Assembly (NCBI RefSeq): GCF_004139715.1
Contig: NZ_CP035544.1
Coordinates: 62,001-126,000 of the forward strand
From: Muriicola soli
GTDB lineage: Bacteria; Bacteroidota; Bacteroidia; Flavobacteriales; Flavobacteriaceae
Direction: 5' to 3'
DNA length: 64,000 bases
In this document: positions 1-9,700 of the stretch, one piece after another
How positions within the stretch are numbered: the first letter of the stretch is position 1
How the letters are laid out: the number at the start of each line of letters is the position of its first letter
Program-made: the position numbers and the translations under genes
Notes under the pieces: model-generated
Database searches by the model: none
What the model was told of the DNA's origin: nothing
What the model saw: the letters and a program-made list of their open reading frames with translations, nothing else

Positions 1-757
1 TTCTCCCAGGTCTCCCCCCGTCTTCTGAACGGTGCAGGCCGGAGTCCGGGCCTCCACCCATAAGGGCTGCTACGGTTCTATGTCTCTGCCAGGTGGCAGC
101 GTAGAGCCGGTCCGGATTACGTGGATCCATCATAATATCAGTCACGCCGGTCCATTCATTACCACCTAATACTTTTTTCCAGTTTTCTCCCCCGTCTGTG
201 GATTTAAAAAGGCCTCTTTCACCTCCCTTGCTCCAAAGCGGGCCTTGTGAGGCCACCCAGATCACATCCGGATTTTCGGGATGTACAATGATCTCAGAAA
301 TATGTTCTGAAGCCTTCAGGCCCATATTTTTCCAGCTGCTACCCCCGTCTTCACTTTTGTAGACACCATCCCCGTAGGCTACGTGTCTACCTCCAACATT
401 CTCCCCGGTTCCTACCCATATGGTGGAAGGGTTATTGGGATCAATGGTAAGGCAGCCAATGGAATAGGATACCTCTTTATCGAATAACGGAGTCCATGTG
501 GTACCTGAATTTTCAGTTTTCCATACCCCTCCTGAGCCCACGGCGACATACCAGATACTGGGATCATCGGGATGGAGCGCAATATCTGCGATCCGACCTG
601 AAAGAAATGCCGGTCCGACATTCCTGAGCTTGAGTCCGGCCAGGGAAAGTTTGTCTTCCTTGGAATCTGTATCAGCAGCTTTCCCACGGTTTCGTTGCGA
701 AAATGCGAGCTGGGAGATAAACAGAAATAGAAGTGTAATGAGTAGTCCTTTTTTCAT
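1..757 (-). CDS. Secreted BNR/VPS10 (sortilin-like) beta-propeller protein, 3' end outside window
   Basis: The first ~252 residues of a protein that runs off the left edge. The ATG at 757 begins MKKGLLIT followed by a hydrophobic stretch ending LAFSQ, a typical signal peptide, so the protein is exported. The body holds repeated Asp-box (BNR) motifs, S-x-D-G-G-x-x-W (SEDGGSSW, STDGGENW, SEDGGETW), and WVGTGE/VWKTENSGTTW segments typical of VPS10/sortilin-like propellers. It is clearly paralogous to the full-length protein at 34952-38101, which has the same order of motifs (RNxGP near the start, then GGVWKT). Such proteins are common in Bacteroidota and are often labelled glycosyl hydrolases, but no catalytic residues can be assigned here. 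The substrate is unknown. Confidence 0.85.
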   Translation of the reverse strand, partial: MKKGLLITLLFLFISQLAFSQRNRGKAADTDSKEDKLSLAGLKLRNVGPAFLSGRIADIALHPDDPSIWYVAVGSGGVWKTENSGTTWTPLFDKEVSYSIGCLTIDPNNPSTIWVGTGENVGGRHVAYGDGVYKSEDGGSSWKNMGLKASEHISEIIVHPENPDVIWVASQGPLWSKGGERGLFKSTDGGENWKKVLGGNEWTGVTDIMMDPRNPDRLYAATWQRHRTVAALMGGGPDSGLHRSEDGGRPGR

Positions 758-944
758 GGTAATAGTGTTTGAGTTTGCAATTGTCAGAATTTACAAAATA
801 CAACAATTTTATATTTCTAAGGAGGGAATCACTGCAAGAATAAACCCATTGCTTAATGAAACTTATTTAGAAGACAATACATCGATAATGTGGTATGTTT
901 TAGACTTAAATCGATACATTTAAGATCTGCAAAAAGGACACGAG

Positions 945-1520
945 ATGAAAATTGCAAAAGTATATTGGACGGGGATTTTCCTGCTGCTATTGGCAGGAAA
1001 TCAGTCACTTCACAGTCAGACAGAATTAAAATTCAATGCAGCCTCGGCCCTACTTCTGATTCCTAATGTAGGGATTGAAGTACCCATTTCCGAGCGCTTT
1101 AGTTTTCAGATGGATTTATCGGGATCATTTTGGGATTCCTTTGACGGCAAACCGTTGCAATTTACCCAGGCATTCGGGGAAGTTCGTTACTACGGCAAGA
1201 ACGATACCAGCGGATTCTTTTTTGGTGCAAATGTCGGTTTCGGGATGTTTAATCTCACTAAATACGGATACGATGAGGATGTTTACCAGTCGGGCCGAAA
1301 TTATTATATCGGGGCATCCGTAGGGTATAAAAAACGATTGTCAGATCGATGGGCTTTGGAGCTCTTTTTGGGTGGAGGCACTTCCCAGGCTACCTACAGG
1401 GCCTATAGCCAGGAGACCCGGATGCGGATAGACATCCCTTTAGACGAGGACCGCAACTTTAATAAAAGTGGCGAGTGGATCCCTTACCGTGGCGGACTCA
1501 TGTTGGTTTATGCGCTATAG
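945..1520 (+). CDS. Outer-membrane beta-barrel protein, DUF3575-like
   Basis: 191 residues. A signal peptide is visible (MKIAKVYWTGIFLLLLAG ... HSQ). The mature part is a series of alternating hydrophobic/polar strands with Gly and aromatic residues (FSFQMDLSGSFWDSF, GFFFGANVGFG, YYIGASVGYKKRLSDRWALELFLGGG), as expected of a small ~8-stranded outer-membrane barrel of the DUF3575 type. In this family the phrase VGYKKxLSxRWxLE is typical. It is transcribed away from the BNR gene with 187 bp between the two start codons, so that gap must hold both promoters. No function beyond an outer-membrane location can be inferred. Confidence 0.75.
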   Translation: MKIAKVYWTGIFLLLLAGNQSLHSQTELKFNAASALLLIPNVGIEVPISERFSFQMDLSGSFWDSFDGKPLQFTQAFGEVRYYGKNDTSGFFFGANVGFGMFNLTKYGYDEDVYQSGRNYYIGASVGYKKRLSDRWALELFLGGGTSQATYRAYSQETRMRIDIPLDEDRNFNKSGEWIPYRGGLMLVYAL

Positions 1521-1592
1521 TTTTACTATTCCTCACTTCAAATGAGAACCCTTTTTAATTCTTCTAAGTAGTAAGTCTCATAAAATAAAGGG

Positions 1593-1617
1593 AGAAGTCA
1601 AAATAACTTCTTTTTTT
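1593..1617 (+). terminator. Possible rho-independent terminator
   Basis: Six-bp stem agaagt/acttct with a 7-nt loop followed directly by seven T. It lies about 70 bp after the beta-barrel gene. The stem is AT-rich and short, so the call is tentative. Confidence 0.4.
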
Positions 1618-1731
1618 AAGTGCCTATTAAACTTATGTAACGCGCTAAAAATCAATCAAATAAACACTTTATATTAGTGTGTTCTATTACTATTATTCGT
1701 ACATTACAGAGATAACCAAAAACCAACCAAC

Positions 1732-2493
1732 ATGAAAAAAGTAGTAGTTTTAACAATTGCTCTCTGTTTGAGTGCCTCAATGTTCAGTCAGCGTAATGAC
1801 AATAACGAGTATTGGAATACCTGGCAGTACAAAGCAAAAGATGGTATGCAGCAAAAATTTGAAGAAGCTGCGGCCAAGAAGACCAACATGTTCAACACCT
1901 CCCCGGAAACGGCAATTGTTACCTATCGCTTTATTGATGGCCCAAATGCCGGAAGTTACATGCGAATCGAAGCCCGGAAATCTCCTTCAGACTACGATAA
2001 AGACCGTTCTGCGGAAGGCAATTACTGGAGGGATAACGTCAGTAAATATATAGCCAATAATGGCGGACAGGTAAGATGGCAACTCCTTAACGGAGGTACC
2101 ATAAATTATGACCCTGAAAATCCGGCACCTCCTGCCAAATATGTCAAGATGATCACTTTTAATGTGAAAGCTGACGGAGTGAGGGCGTTCAGGAGGTGGA
2201 TGTACAGAGCTTCCAAAGTCATCGAAAAGAGAGGCAACAAAAACCCGAGGATGCTGTTCAGACTTGAGAGTGGAGGGAATCGCAACCAGTTTGTGCTGGC
2301 TTTGCCTTATGAAAGCCATAAAAGGACGGATCCTCCCAGGGAGAATGAAAATACTTGGCGTGAAGATTATGATGAACTCTTTGGCTGGGGAACCTTTGAG
2401 GAAGATGGAAAAAATATCGACGCCTCTCTGGAATTCTGGGGTGAGCAAGTAGAAACCCTGCAAATGGTGCCGGAAATGTCTACCAAAATATAA
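1732..2493 (+). CDS. Secreted protein of unknown function
   Basis: 253 residues. Starts MKKVVVLTIALCLSASMFSQ, a clear signal peptide cut after FSQ. The mature protein appears to have two related halves: residues ~28-120 begin WNTWQYKAKDGMQQKFEEA, and residues ~138-250 begin YVKMITFNVKADGVRAFRRW. Each has a strand, then a basic amphipathic helix, then a strand (VTYRFIDGPNAGSYMRIEA; NQFVLALPYESHK), which resembles a duplicated ferredoxin-like (dimeric alpha-beta barrel) arrangement. I do not recognise the family. It is monocistronic: ~210 bp of AT-rich DNA upstream and a terminator 24 bp downstream. No Shine-Dalgarno site is visible before the ATG, as is usual in Bacteroidota. Confidence 0.7.
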   Translation: MKKVVVLTIALCLSASMFSQRNDNNEYWNTWQYKAKDGMQQKFEEAAAKKTNMFNTSPETAIVTYRFIDGPNAGSYMRIEARKSPSDYDKDRSAEGNYWRDNVSKYIANNGGQVRWQLLNGGTINYDPENPAPPAKYVKMITFNVKADGVRAFRRWMYRASKVIEKRGNKNPRMLFRLESGGNRNQFVLALPYESHKRTDPPRENENTWREDYDELFGWGTFEEDGKNIDASLEFWGEQVETLQMVPEMSTKI

Positions 2494-2516
2494 CAACTAA
2501 TAAATACGAATAAAAT

Positions 2517-2548
2517 AAACCTCGCTTTATGCGGGGTTTATAGTTTTA
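2517..2548 (+). terminator. Rho-independent terminator of the 1732-2493 gene
   Basis: Stem aaacctcgc/gcggggttt (one G-T pair), loop tttat, followed by atagttttata. It begins 24 bp after the stop codon. Confidence 0.6.
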
Positions 2549-2639
2549 TAACGGTAGAACTGGGGGCATCATTAATTTAGTTACATCTTTTAAAATCATT
2601 TCCAAGATGGAATATTTGCCCTCCATTTTGCCCTTATAG

Positions 2640-2659
2640 CCTGCCTGCCGGCAGGCAGG
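2640..2659. repeat. Perfect 20-bp GC palindrome
   Basis: cctgcctgcc followed by its exact reverse complement. It sits inside tRNA copy A between the D-arm residues TAG and TTCAACGG. REP-like: a short, perfect, GC-rich inverted repeat in AT-rich surroundings. Confidence 0.8.
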
Positions 2660-2671
2660 TTCAACGGATAG

Positions 2672-2689
2672 CCCCGATAGCTATCGGGG
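2672..2689. repeat. Perfect 18-bp palindrome, first copy
   Basis: ccccgatag followed by ctatcgggg. Placed directly after ggatag of tRNA copy A, where the intact tRNA has aata. The same palindrome recurs at the homologous place in copy B. Confidence 0.85.
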
Positions 2690-2721
2690 GAAGTTTCCTC
2701 AGTGGACAAGAAATCAATTCG

Positions 2722-2800
2722 AAAAGTATTCATAAATTTGCCTCCCATTTTGGCCTCATAGTTCAACGGATAGCCCCGATAGCTATCGGGGGAAGTTTCC
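2722..2800 (+). pseudogene. 5' half of tRNA-Arg(CCT), copy B, with promoter box and palindrome
   Basis: Positions 2722-2773 are identical to 3090-3141 (52 nt). The copy therefore includes the last codons plus stop of the GIY-YIG gene, the TAAATTTG promoter box (2733-2740), and tRNA nucleotides 1-22 (2752-2773). The palindrome ccccgatagctatcgggg then replaces aata, and the copy ends with gaagtttcc (2792-2800) inside the anticodon loop. There is no 3' half, so it is a non-functional tRNA fragment, though the promoter copy is intact. Confidence 0.85.
2774..2791. repeat. Perfect 18-bp palindrome, second copy
   Basis: Identical to 2672-2689 and in the same register of the tRNA fragment, so it was probably duplicated together with the fragment and not inserted twice. 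Confidence 0.85.
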
Positions 2801-2818
2801 AGATCAGATCATTTAAGG

Positions 2819-3103
2819 ATGTATTATGTATATGTTATCCAGTCAGGACTCGATGATAGCTTTTATATTGGAAAGACATCGAATTTGGAAGAAAGATTAC
2901 TTTTTCACAATACACCAGAGCTAAACAAAGGGATTACAAAAAGAAAAATCCCATGGAAATATTTTTTCATACTGGAAATTGGGGATTTAAGATTAGCTGG
3001 TAAAATTGAAAATCATATCAAGAGAATGAAAAGCAGGAAGTACATACAGGATCTAAAGAAATATCCTGAAATTACACAAAAGCTTATCAAAAAGTATTCA
3101 TAA
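2819..3103 (+). CDS. Small GIY-YIG endonuclease-domain protein
   Basis: 94 residues, a single GIY-YIG domain of the UvrC N-terminal/YhbQ type. Visible motifs are YYVYVIQS (the GIY strand), SFYIGKTSNLEERLLFH (YIG strand, then the helix with conserved Arg), and a late Glu in LAGKIENHIKRMKSRKYI (metal-binding Glu). It is predicted to be a Mg-dependent nuclease with no added DNA-binding domain. The gene lies between a truncated copy and the intact copy of tRNA-Arg(CCT). Its last codons and stop are part of a 52-bp direct repeat that runs on into the tRNA. A copy of the tRNA promoter box lies ~80 bp upstream and may drive it. AT-richness is slightly above neighbours. Family membership is firm; the biological role is not known. 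Confidence 0.9.
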   Translation: MYYVYVIQSGLDDSFYIGKTSNLEERLLFHNTPELNKGITKRKIPWKYFFILEIGDLRLAGKIENHIKRMKSRKYIQDLKKYPEITQKLIKKYS

Positions 3104-3108
3104 ATTTG
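3101..3108 (+). promoter_or_regulatory. Bacteroidota -7 box for tRNA-Arg
   Basis: TAAATTTG matches the Bacteroidota -7 consensus TAnnTTTG and lies 12 bp before the tRNA 5' end, overlapping the stop codon of the GIY-YIG gene. No clear -33 TTG is seen. Confidence 0.55.
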
Positions 3109-3119
3109 CCTCCCATTTT

Positions 3120-3191
3120 GGCCTCATAGTTCAACGGATAGAATAGAAGTTTCCTAAACTTTAGATCCAGGTTCGATTCCTGGTGAGGCTA
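3120..3191 (+). tRNA. tRNA-Arg (anticodon CCT)
   Basis: Full cloverleaf by eye: acceptor GGCCTCA/TGAGGCT (G-T at the first pair), D stem GTTC/GAAT with loop AACGGATA, anticodon stem GAAGT/ACTTT with loop TTCCTAA (anticodon CCT at 3153-3155), T stem CCAGG/CCTGG with loop TTCGATT, discriminator A at 3191. No CCA is encoded. It reads AGG codons. A strong terminator follows at 3204. Confidence 0.95.
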
Positions 3192-3203
3192 CAAATAAGC
3201 ACA

Positions 3204-3236
3204 AAAGCCTTTGCGAAAAGCAAAGGCTTTATTTTT
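3204..3236 (+). terminator. Rho-independent terminator of tRNA-Arg
   Basis: Eleven-bp perfect stem aaagcctttgc/gcaaaggcttt, loop gaaaa, followed by attttt. It starts 13 bp after the tRNA. Confidence 0.85.
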
Positions 3237-3265
3237 GCGACCCGCCGAAAGAAACTTGTTTCGTT

Positions 3266-3600
3266 GAGTGCGGGGCCAAAAATAAAACCAACTGCGCATG
3301 CAGTTGAGCTTTTGTATTTTCACGATGAGGCTCTGTCAGGAACAGCGTCCGCAGAAGCATAGCGAAGCACGCTTCGGGGGCCAGCTAATCCTGGTAAGGA
3401 TGAGTGCGGGGCCAAAAATAAAACCAACTGCGCATGCAGTTGTGCTTTTGTATTTTCACGATGAGGCTCTGTCAGGAACAGCGTCCGCAGAAGCAGAGCG
3501 AAGCACGCTTCGGGGGCTGGCTAATCCTGGATTTCTCCTGAGGCCCGTACCAAAAATAAAACCAACTGCGCAGCAGTTGAGCTTTTGTATTTTCACCACA
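3266..3600. repeat. Three tandem ~137-bp repeats in the 587-bp gene-free stretch after the tRNA
   Basis: Units start with ccaaaaataaaacc at 3276, 3412 and 3550 (spacing 136 and 138). Each holds the hairpin caactgc-gcat-gcagttg (the third has lost at), then gcttttgtattttcac. Units 1 and 2 also share gatgaggctctgtcagg, the inverted repeat cgaagc-ac-gcttcg, and gctaatcctgg. The third unit diverges after tattttcacca. The open frames across it (for example 3298-3687) are repeat artefacts. The rest of 3192-3778 shows nothing beyond the tRNA terminator and the leader of the giant kinase. Confidence 0.8.
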
Positions 3601-3778
3601 AATATCTGTCGGGAGCACTGCACCTGTCCCCCTAAAAACCCCATCGGATTTATTCAGGGATTTATTCTAAAATCTTACTTATCTTAGACCATGAGCTCTG
3701 AGCACCAGAGTTGAAGACCATTACTTAATAGCTAATGGTGTTTGCTATGCTGCCAAACGTCCTCTATAACCACCACCA

Positions 3779-6700
3779 ATGAATCCATCTTCCCACGGCA
3801 GAAATATAACTGAGATCCACGCTGTTTACGAAAAAATGATCGAGGTACTTTTGTACTTCGGGCCTATTGAAAAGCTCGATGAGATCGTTCATCCGGATTT
3901 TCATGGATATGGTACCGCTGCACATGAATTTCTAAGTGACAAGGCAGCTTTAAAGAGAATGGCTAAAATGCAGGCCGAACAATTAAAGGGTACAGAATAT
4001 ACATTGACACGCAAAATCATTTTTGAAAAATTCCTCTCTGATGGTAAAAACTACTTGATCCTTGAGGATTTTGAACTCCATTTGCAGGACAATGATCACA
4101 ACCTGCCGCTCAGGCTTTCTACCATTCTAGAAAAAGTATCCGGCAAATGGTTAATTACCCACTTTCACGGCTCTACACCCGACAGTGATATAGCTGAGGA
4201 AGAGGCTTTGCCCATGGAAGGCCTGCGCAAGAAAAATGAGGAGTTGGAAGCAAAGATCAGGGAAAGGACACGGGAATTAGAGATTGAAGCCGCATTGGAA
4301 CGGGTACGTTCGGCATCAATGGCCATTCACAAAAGTGAGGAACTGCATAAGGTGGTATTAACTGTAGCACAGGAAATTAATAGCCTTGGGTTAAATATTG
4401 ATGCGGCACACCTATTTCGATTTGAGGAGGGAAATGATAAAGGATTTAATATGTGGATCGCAGGGGATGGTGGAGTTTACCCCAATGAAGTATACTTTCC
4501 ATATATCAAGCATGAAATATTTGATGGCATTTATAATGCCAGACAAAAAAACAAAAGCTTTTTTTCCATAGCTGGGATGAGTAAAAAAGTTAAAAATCGT
4601 GTGTACCGCCATCTTCTTAAAAGCGCAAACATTAATATTTCTGAGAGCAGGCAAAAATATGCACTAGGTACAAAATCGGGCGCTTATTCAATTGCGCTTT
4701 CAAAGAATTCAGGAATAGCCATTATTAAATTTTCAGAAGAAGGTGCAGGATTTGGCGAAGAGGAACATGAGATTTTAAGGCGATTTTCCAACGTTTTTGA
4801 ACAAGCTTATATCCGCTTTTTAGGTTTGGCTAATGCCGAAAAACAGGCCCGGGAAGCACAAATACAACTCGCACTTGAACGGGTTCGGGCCAGGTCTTTG
4901 GCCATGCAATCCAGTGATGAATTGCATGAGGTCTTGGGGGTATTATTCAGACAGTTTGATGATCTGGGCATACAGCCGGTGAATGTGTTCCTAAGTCTTT
5001 TTGATCGTGAGCAAAGAACCCTTACCTACAGGGCATCGGGTAAATCGGGGAAACGAATGCCGGGGAAGCAGGTGGTGGAAGTAGATAGCATGGAGGCACT
5101 CCGGGCCCTGTACGACAAATGGCTTACGGACAATTCCGATACCGTTGAAGTGATCTTTTTCCCCAAAGAAGTATTGTCCCAACTTTTTGGCATTTTTTCC
5201 GAAACTTTTTCCTCCATGCCTAAAGAAGATCGCATGGGACCCGAAGACTTTCCCGAAGGAGGTTATTCCATGGCGGGGTACACCCCTTTTGGTTACCTGG
5301 GCTATGACCATCAAAGGCCGGCCACGGATGAAGAAAAGGAAATCCTAATCAGATTTTGCGTTGAATTCACAAGGGTATACCAACGATTTTTAGACATACA
5401 AAAAGCGGAAGCCCAGACCCGGGAGGCACAGATTGAAATGGCTCTTGAAAGAGTCCGTTCAGCCTCCATGGCCATGCACAAAAGCAAAGATCTTCATGAT
5501 GTTTTGGTGATGTTGTACAATCAATTGGCTTCGCTGGGATTGAAGATGCACTCGGCCCAAATAATCGAATCTATTGATGACCCAAAAGAAATGCATATTT
5601 GGATAGTCACCAATGGTGTGGTTTATTCGGAACAGGTTCATGCACCATTCTCTAAAAATATATTTTTCAAACGTTTCAGGGAAGCAGTAACCAATGGGGA
5701 ATCATTTTATACACTAAAATTTTCGAAACGCCAGAAGGATAATTTATTTCATCACTTTTTTGATAATACCATACTTAGAAATGCGCCTCAGGCAAGAAAA
5801 GACCTCATCTTTTCCAGCCCTGGCCTGGGAACATCTAATGCAATGGGGAAATATACCTCCTTGTCAGTAATGCGCTATGATGGGATTCTGTACAGTGAGG
5901 AGGAAAATGAAATCATTAAACGTTTTGCTAAGGTGTTAGAGCAGAGCTATACACGTTTCCTCGATATCAAAAAAGCGGAAGCCCATGCCCGGGAAGCACA
6001 AATTGAAGCGGCCCTGGAGCGGATTCGATCAAAAGCAATGGCAATGCACAGTTCTGATGACCTTGCCGATACCGTGGAAATACTCTATAAAGAACTAGAT
6101 ACCCTCCAGGTGCATGCTTTAAGATTTGGACATGCAAAATTAAACGCGGATACCAAAATAGTTGAATTACATACGGCTACGGATTTAGGGAAAGTGGTAG
6201 GTCAAATAAAACTTGAAGGCCATCCGTTACTGGAAAAGATATATAAAAATTTTCTGGCAAAAGAAGATTTGTACTATGCCCTTCAGGGAGAGGAAATGAA
6301 AAGCTATTACTCAATCTTAGGCCGCGCCATTGACGTACCGATACCACCTATGGATACTGTACAACACGGCTACTTTTTCTTTTTAAAGGACACCGCCAAT
6401 TATGCCTGGTCTGACAAGGCATTAGATGAAGAGGAACTCAAAATTTATAGAAGATTAATTACGGTGTTGAACTTAACGTATAAACGCTACGAAGAGCTAA
6501 AGAATGCAGAAACCCAAGCCAGGGAAGCACAAATTGAAGCTGCTCTGGAAAAAGTACGGTCACAGTCTTTGGCTATGCATAACACCAGTGAAATGCAGCT
6601 GGTAGCCAATGCGGTTTTTGAGCAGCTTCAGGCCTTGGGCATGGAAATGGATGTCGTAGGCATGAGCGGGATCATTGAGGCTAAACAGGACTACGATGTC

Positions 6701-9700
6701 TGGATAGGGGGTGCCCCTTTGGGATCGGCTTTGCGAATTCCCTATAACGAGGATACTCAGGTACAGCGCGATTACAATAAGATGCTTAAAGACCGGCCGG
6801 AACTCTTCGTCAGAACCTATTCTGGCCAGGTCAAAAAGGAATACATCGACCGCCTGCTAACCCACGGGGAATTTCCGGAAGCACTTAAAAAAAAGATGAA
6901 AACTTCTGATGCTTTCACCACCATGATCGCCCCGAAAAAGAATTCCGGCATTCAGGTAGTGCATTATTCGGATCAACCTTATACTGATCAAGATGCGGAG
7001 ACACTGAAACGTTTCGCCGGAGTTTTTGAGCAAGCCTATATCCGATTTATGGATCTGGAAAAAGCAGAAGCACAAGCCAGGGAAGCAGAAATAGACCTGG
7101 CCATAGAACGTATTCGTTCTCAGGCGATGGCAATGAAGGAATCCTCTGAATTACTTGATATAGTGGTGACCATGCGCAGTGAATTTATTCGTCTCGGCCA
7201 CGAAGCACATTATTTCTGGCATATGATGTGGCTACCGGATAAATACGAAAAAGCAATGACCTCCGGGGATGGAAAACGGATTGGCATGGTCATGGAATTA
7301 CCCCGTCATCTCCATGGCGACATCAAATTATTGGCAAACTGGGAAAAGAGTAAGAAGCCTTTAGTAGTTTATCCTATGGATGCTGAGGCGGCTATTGACT
7401 ATGTGGACAAGATGATCAATCTTGGCGATTTTAAACAGGTAGATCCCAACGCCCCGAGTCATGATGATATCAGGCATATTGGAGGCCTTACCTTTATCAT
7501 GGCAAGAACAACCCACGGAGAGATCGGTTACAGTTTACCGGGTGTGGTAGAACAGCCCCCTGAAGAAGATTTATTTATCCTTCAACGATTTGCAGGGGCT
7601 TTCGATCTTGCCCACCGCCGTTTCCTCGACCTGAAAAAATCAGAAGCCCAGGCACGTGAGGTTGAAATAGAACTGGCATTGGAAAGAGTCAGGGCCAGAA
7701 CTATGGCCATGCAACACAGTGATGAGTTGCAGGAAGCTTCCTTTTTATTAGATGAACAGGTACGGAAACTGGGTATACAAACCTGGGGTTGCGCCTTTAA
7801 TATTTACAGGGAAAAAGACTCCATTGAATGGTTTGGAAATGAAAAAGGTATTCTACCAACTTATACTGTTCCAAGAAAAGGAATTTTTAAAAAGTACTAT
7901 GATCTGGGACAAAAGGGTTCCCAACTGCACATTCAGGAATTCAAAGGAGCCAAGTGTATAGCACATTATGAATACATGAGTACCCTGCCTGTAATAGGGG
8001 ATGTTCTCAAGCAACTAAAAAAAACAAATGGCGCTTATCCCGAATATCAAATAGATCATGTGGTGTACTTTAAGTATGGGTATCTATTATTTATAACCAC
8101 TGAACAAGTGCCGGACTCGCATGATATTTTTAAACGCTTTGCCCAGGTATTTGAACAGACCTATACCCGTTTCCTCGATCTTCAAAAAGCAGAGGCCCAG
8201 GCAAGGGAGGCAAAAATTGAGACCGCACTGGAAAAAGTGCGTTCCTGCTCATTGGCCATGCATTCCACAACGGAAATGCAGGAGGTAGCCAACGAGGTTT
8301 ACGAACAACTCCAGAATCTAGGGCTGGAGTTGGATGCCGTGGGGATGAGCGGGGTCATTGAAGCAAAAAACGATTATGATGTGTGGATAGGAGGCTCCAC
8401 TTTTGGACAAGCCCTGCGGATTCCATTTAATGAAGACACGGAGGTACAGCGTGATTACAACAAAGCCATTGCGGAGCGAGTAAAGTTGTTTGCCAGGACC
8501 TATTCGGGAAAGGAGAAGGAGGAATATACTAAGCACTTACTCAAGCATGGAGAGTTCCCCGGCCCACTTAAAAAAAAGATGAAAACTGCGCCGGCTTTTT
8601 CAACCTCGATATCGTTTTCAAAATACTCCAGTATTCAGATTGCTCGTTATACAGACGAGCCTTATTCAAAAGAAGAGAATGAGATCCTACAGCGCTTTTC
8701 AAGAGTTTTTGAGCAGGCTTACATCCGTTTTATGGATCTCGAAAAAGCAGAAGCACAAGCCAGGGAAGCCCAAATTGAAGCTGCTCTCGAAAAAGTGCGA
8801 TCCAGGACCATGGCGATGCAGCGAAGTGAAGAATTGCCGGAAGCCGCCAATACCCTTTTTCTGCAAATACAGTCTTTAGGAATTCCGGCTTGGAGTGCGG
8901 GGTATTGTATTTGGGAGTCCGAGGATAAAAAATTCGCTTCCTGTAATATGAGTAGCGAAGGGGAACTCCAAAAATCATTTAGTCTGCCAACTATAGGAGA
9001 AGGCTATAATTTTTATGACCCTATAAAAAAGGGCGACACGTTTTATGTGGAGGAGTTAGGAGGTGAAAAACTGGTAAAGCATTATGAGTTTATGCGCACG
9101 CTCCCTACCGTTGGAGAAATATTGGATGAATTGCTAAATGCAGGTTTATCACTACCGACATTTCAAATATTTCATATCCTCTATTTCCCACAGGGTTACC
9201 TGATGTTCATCACCTATGAACCTGTACCTAAAGCACATCCTATTTTTAAACGATTTGCCAAGGTTTTTGAGCAAACGTATACCCGTTTTCTCGATCTGCA
9301 AAAAGCAGAAGCACAAGCAAGGGAAGCACAAATTGAAGCGGCTCTGGAAAGAATCCGTGCCAAATCTATGGCTATGCATTCATCAGATGAATTGAGTGAT
9401 GTACTGGAAGTGCTTTTTGAGCAGTTTGTGATTTTGGAAATAAACCCGGTATTCGCTGTTTTAAATCTGTATGATTTAGAAAACGACACATTTACCATGC
9501 GGGTAACCGGTAAAAACGGCGCAAAAGTCATCGGAACACAAACGGTAAAGTTTAGTGAAAATGAAATCTGGAAGGATTACGGAGAAAAATTCAGACAGGG
9601 TACTCCTGATATGATTAGCGATCAATTCTATCCTGCTGAAATTTTACCAGATGTTTGGGAAATTTTAAAAGATCTTGTACATGCAGTTCCTGAAAAGGTA

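Larger units (their letters stand above)
2611..2700 (+). pseudogene. Degenerate 5' half of tRNA-Arg(CCT), copy A, carrying two palindromes
   Basis: Aligns to the 5' flank and first half of the intact tRNA at 3120. The flank ttgcc-tcc-attttg is recognisable, and gcccttatag (2630-2639) corresponds to the tRNA start ggcctcatag. A 20-bp palindrome (2640-2659) is inserted before ttcaacggatag (2660-2671), an 18-bp palindrome (2672-2689) follows, and the copy resumes with gaagtttcct (2690-2699), ending inside the anticodon loop. It cannot fold as a tRNA and has no 3' half. Confidence 0.75.

Noticed and set aside
1987-2496. 169-codon antisense open frame over the secreted-protein gene
   Set aside because: Lies wholly opposite a well-supported signal-peptide gene and shows no protein features.
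2611-3191. Prophage or integrative element att sites at tRNA-Arg
   Set aside because: The truncated copies hold the 5' half of the tRNA, not the 3' half that integrases leave, and no integrase or phage gene is present.
3266-3600. CRISPR array
   Set aside because: Only three units of ~137 bp with no short repeat/unique spacer alternation and no cas genes in the window.
3298-3687. 129-codon open frame across the tandem repeats
   Set aside because: It repeats the same peptide with each DNA unit, has no homology signal, and is a by-product of the ~137-bp repeats.
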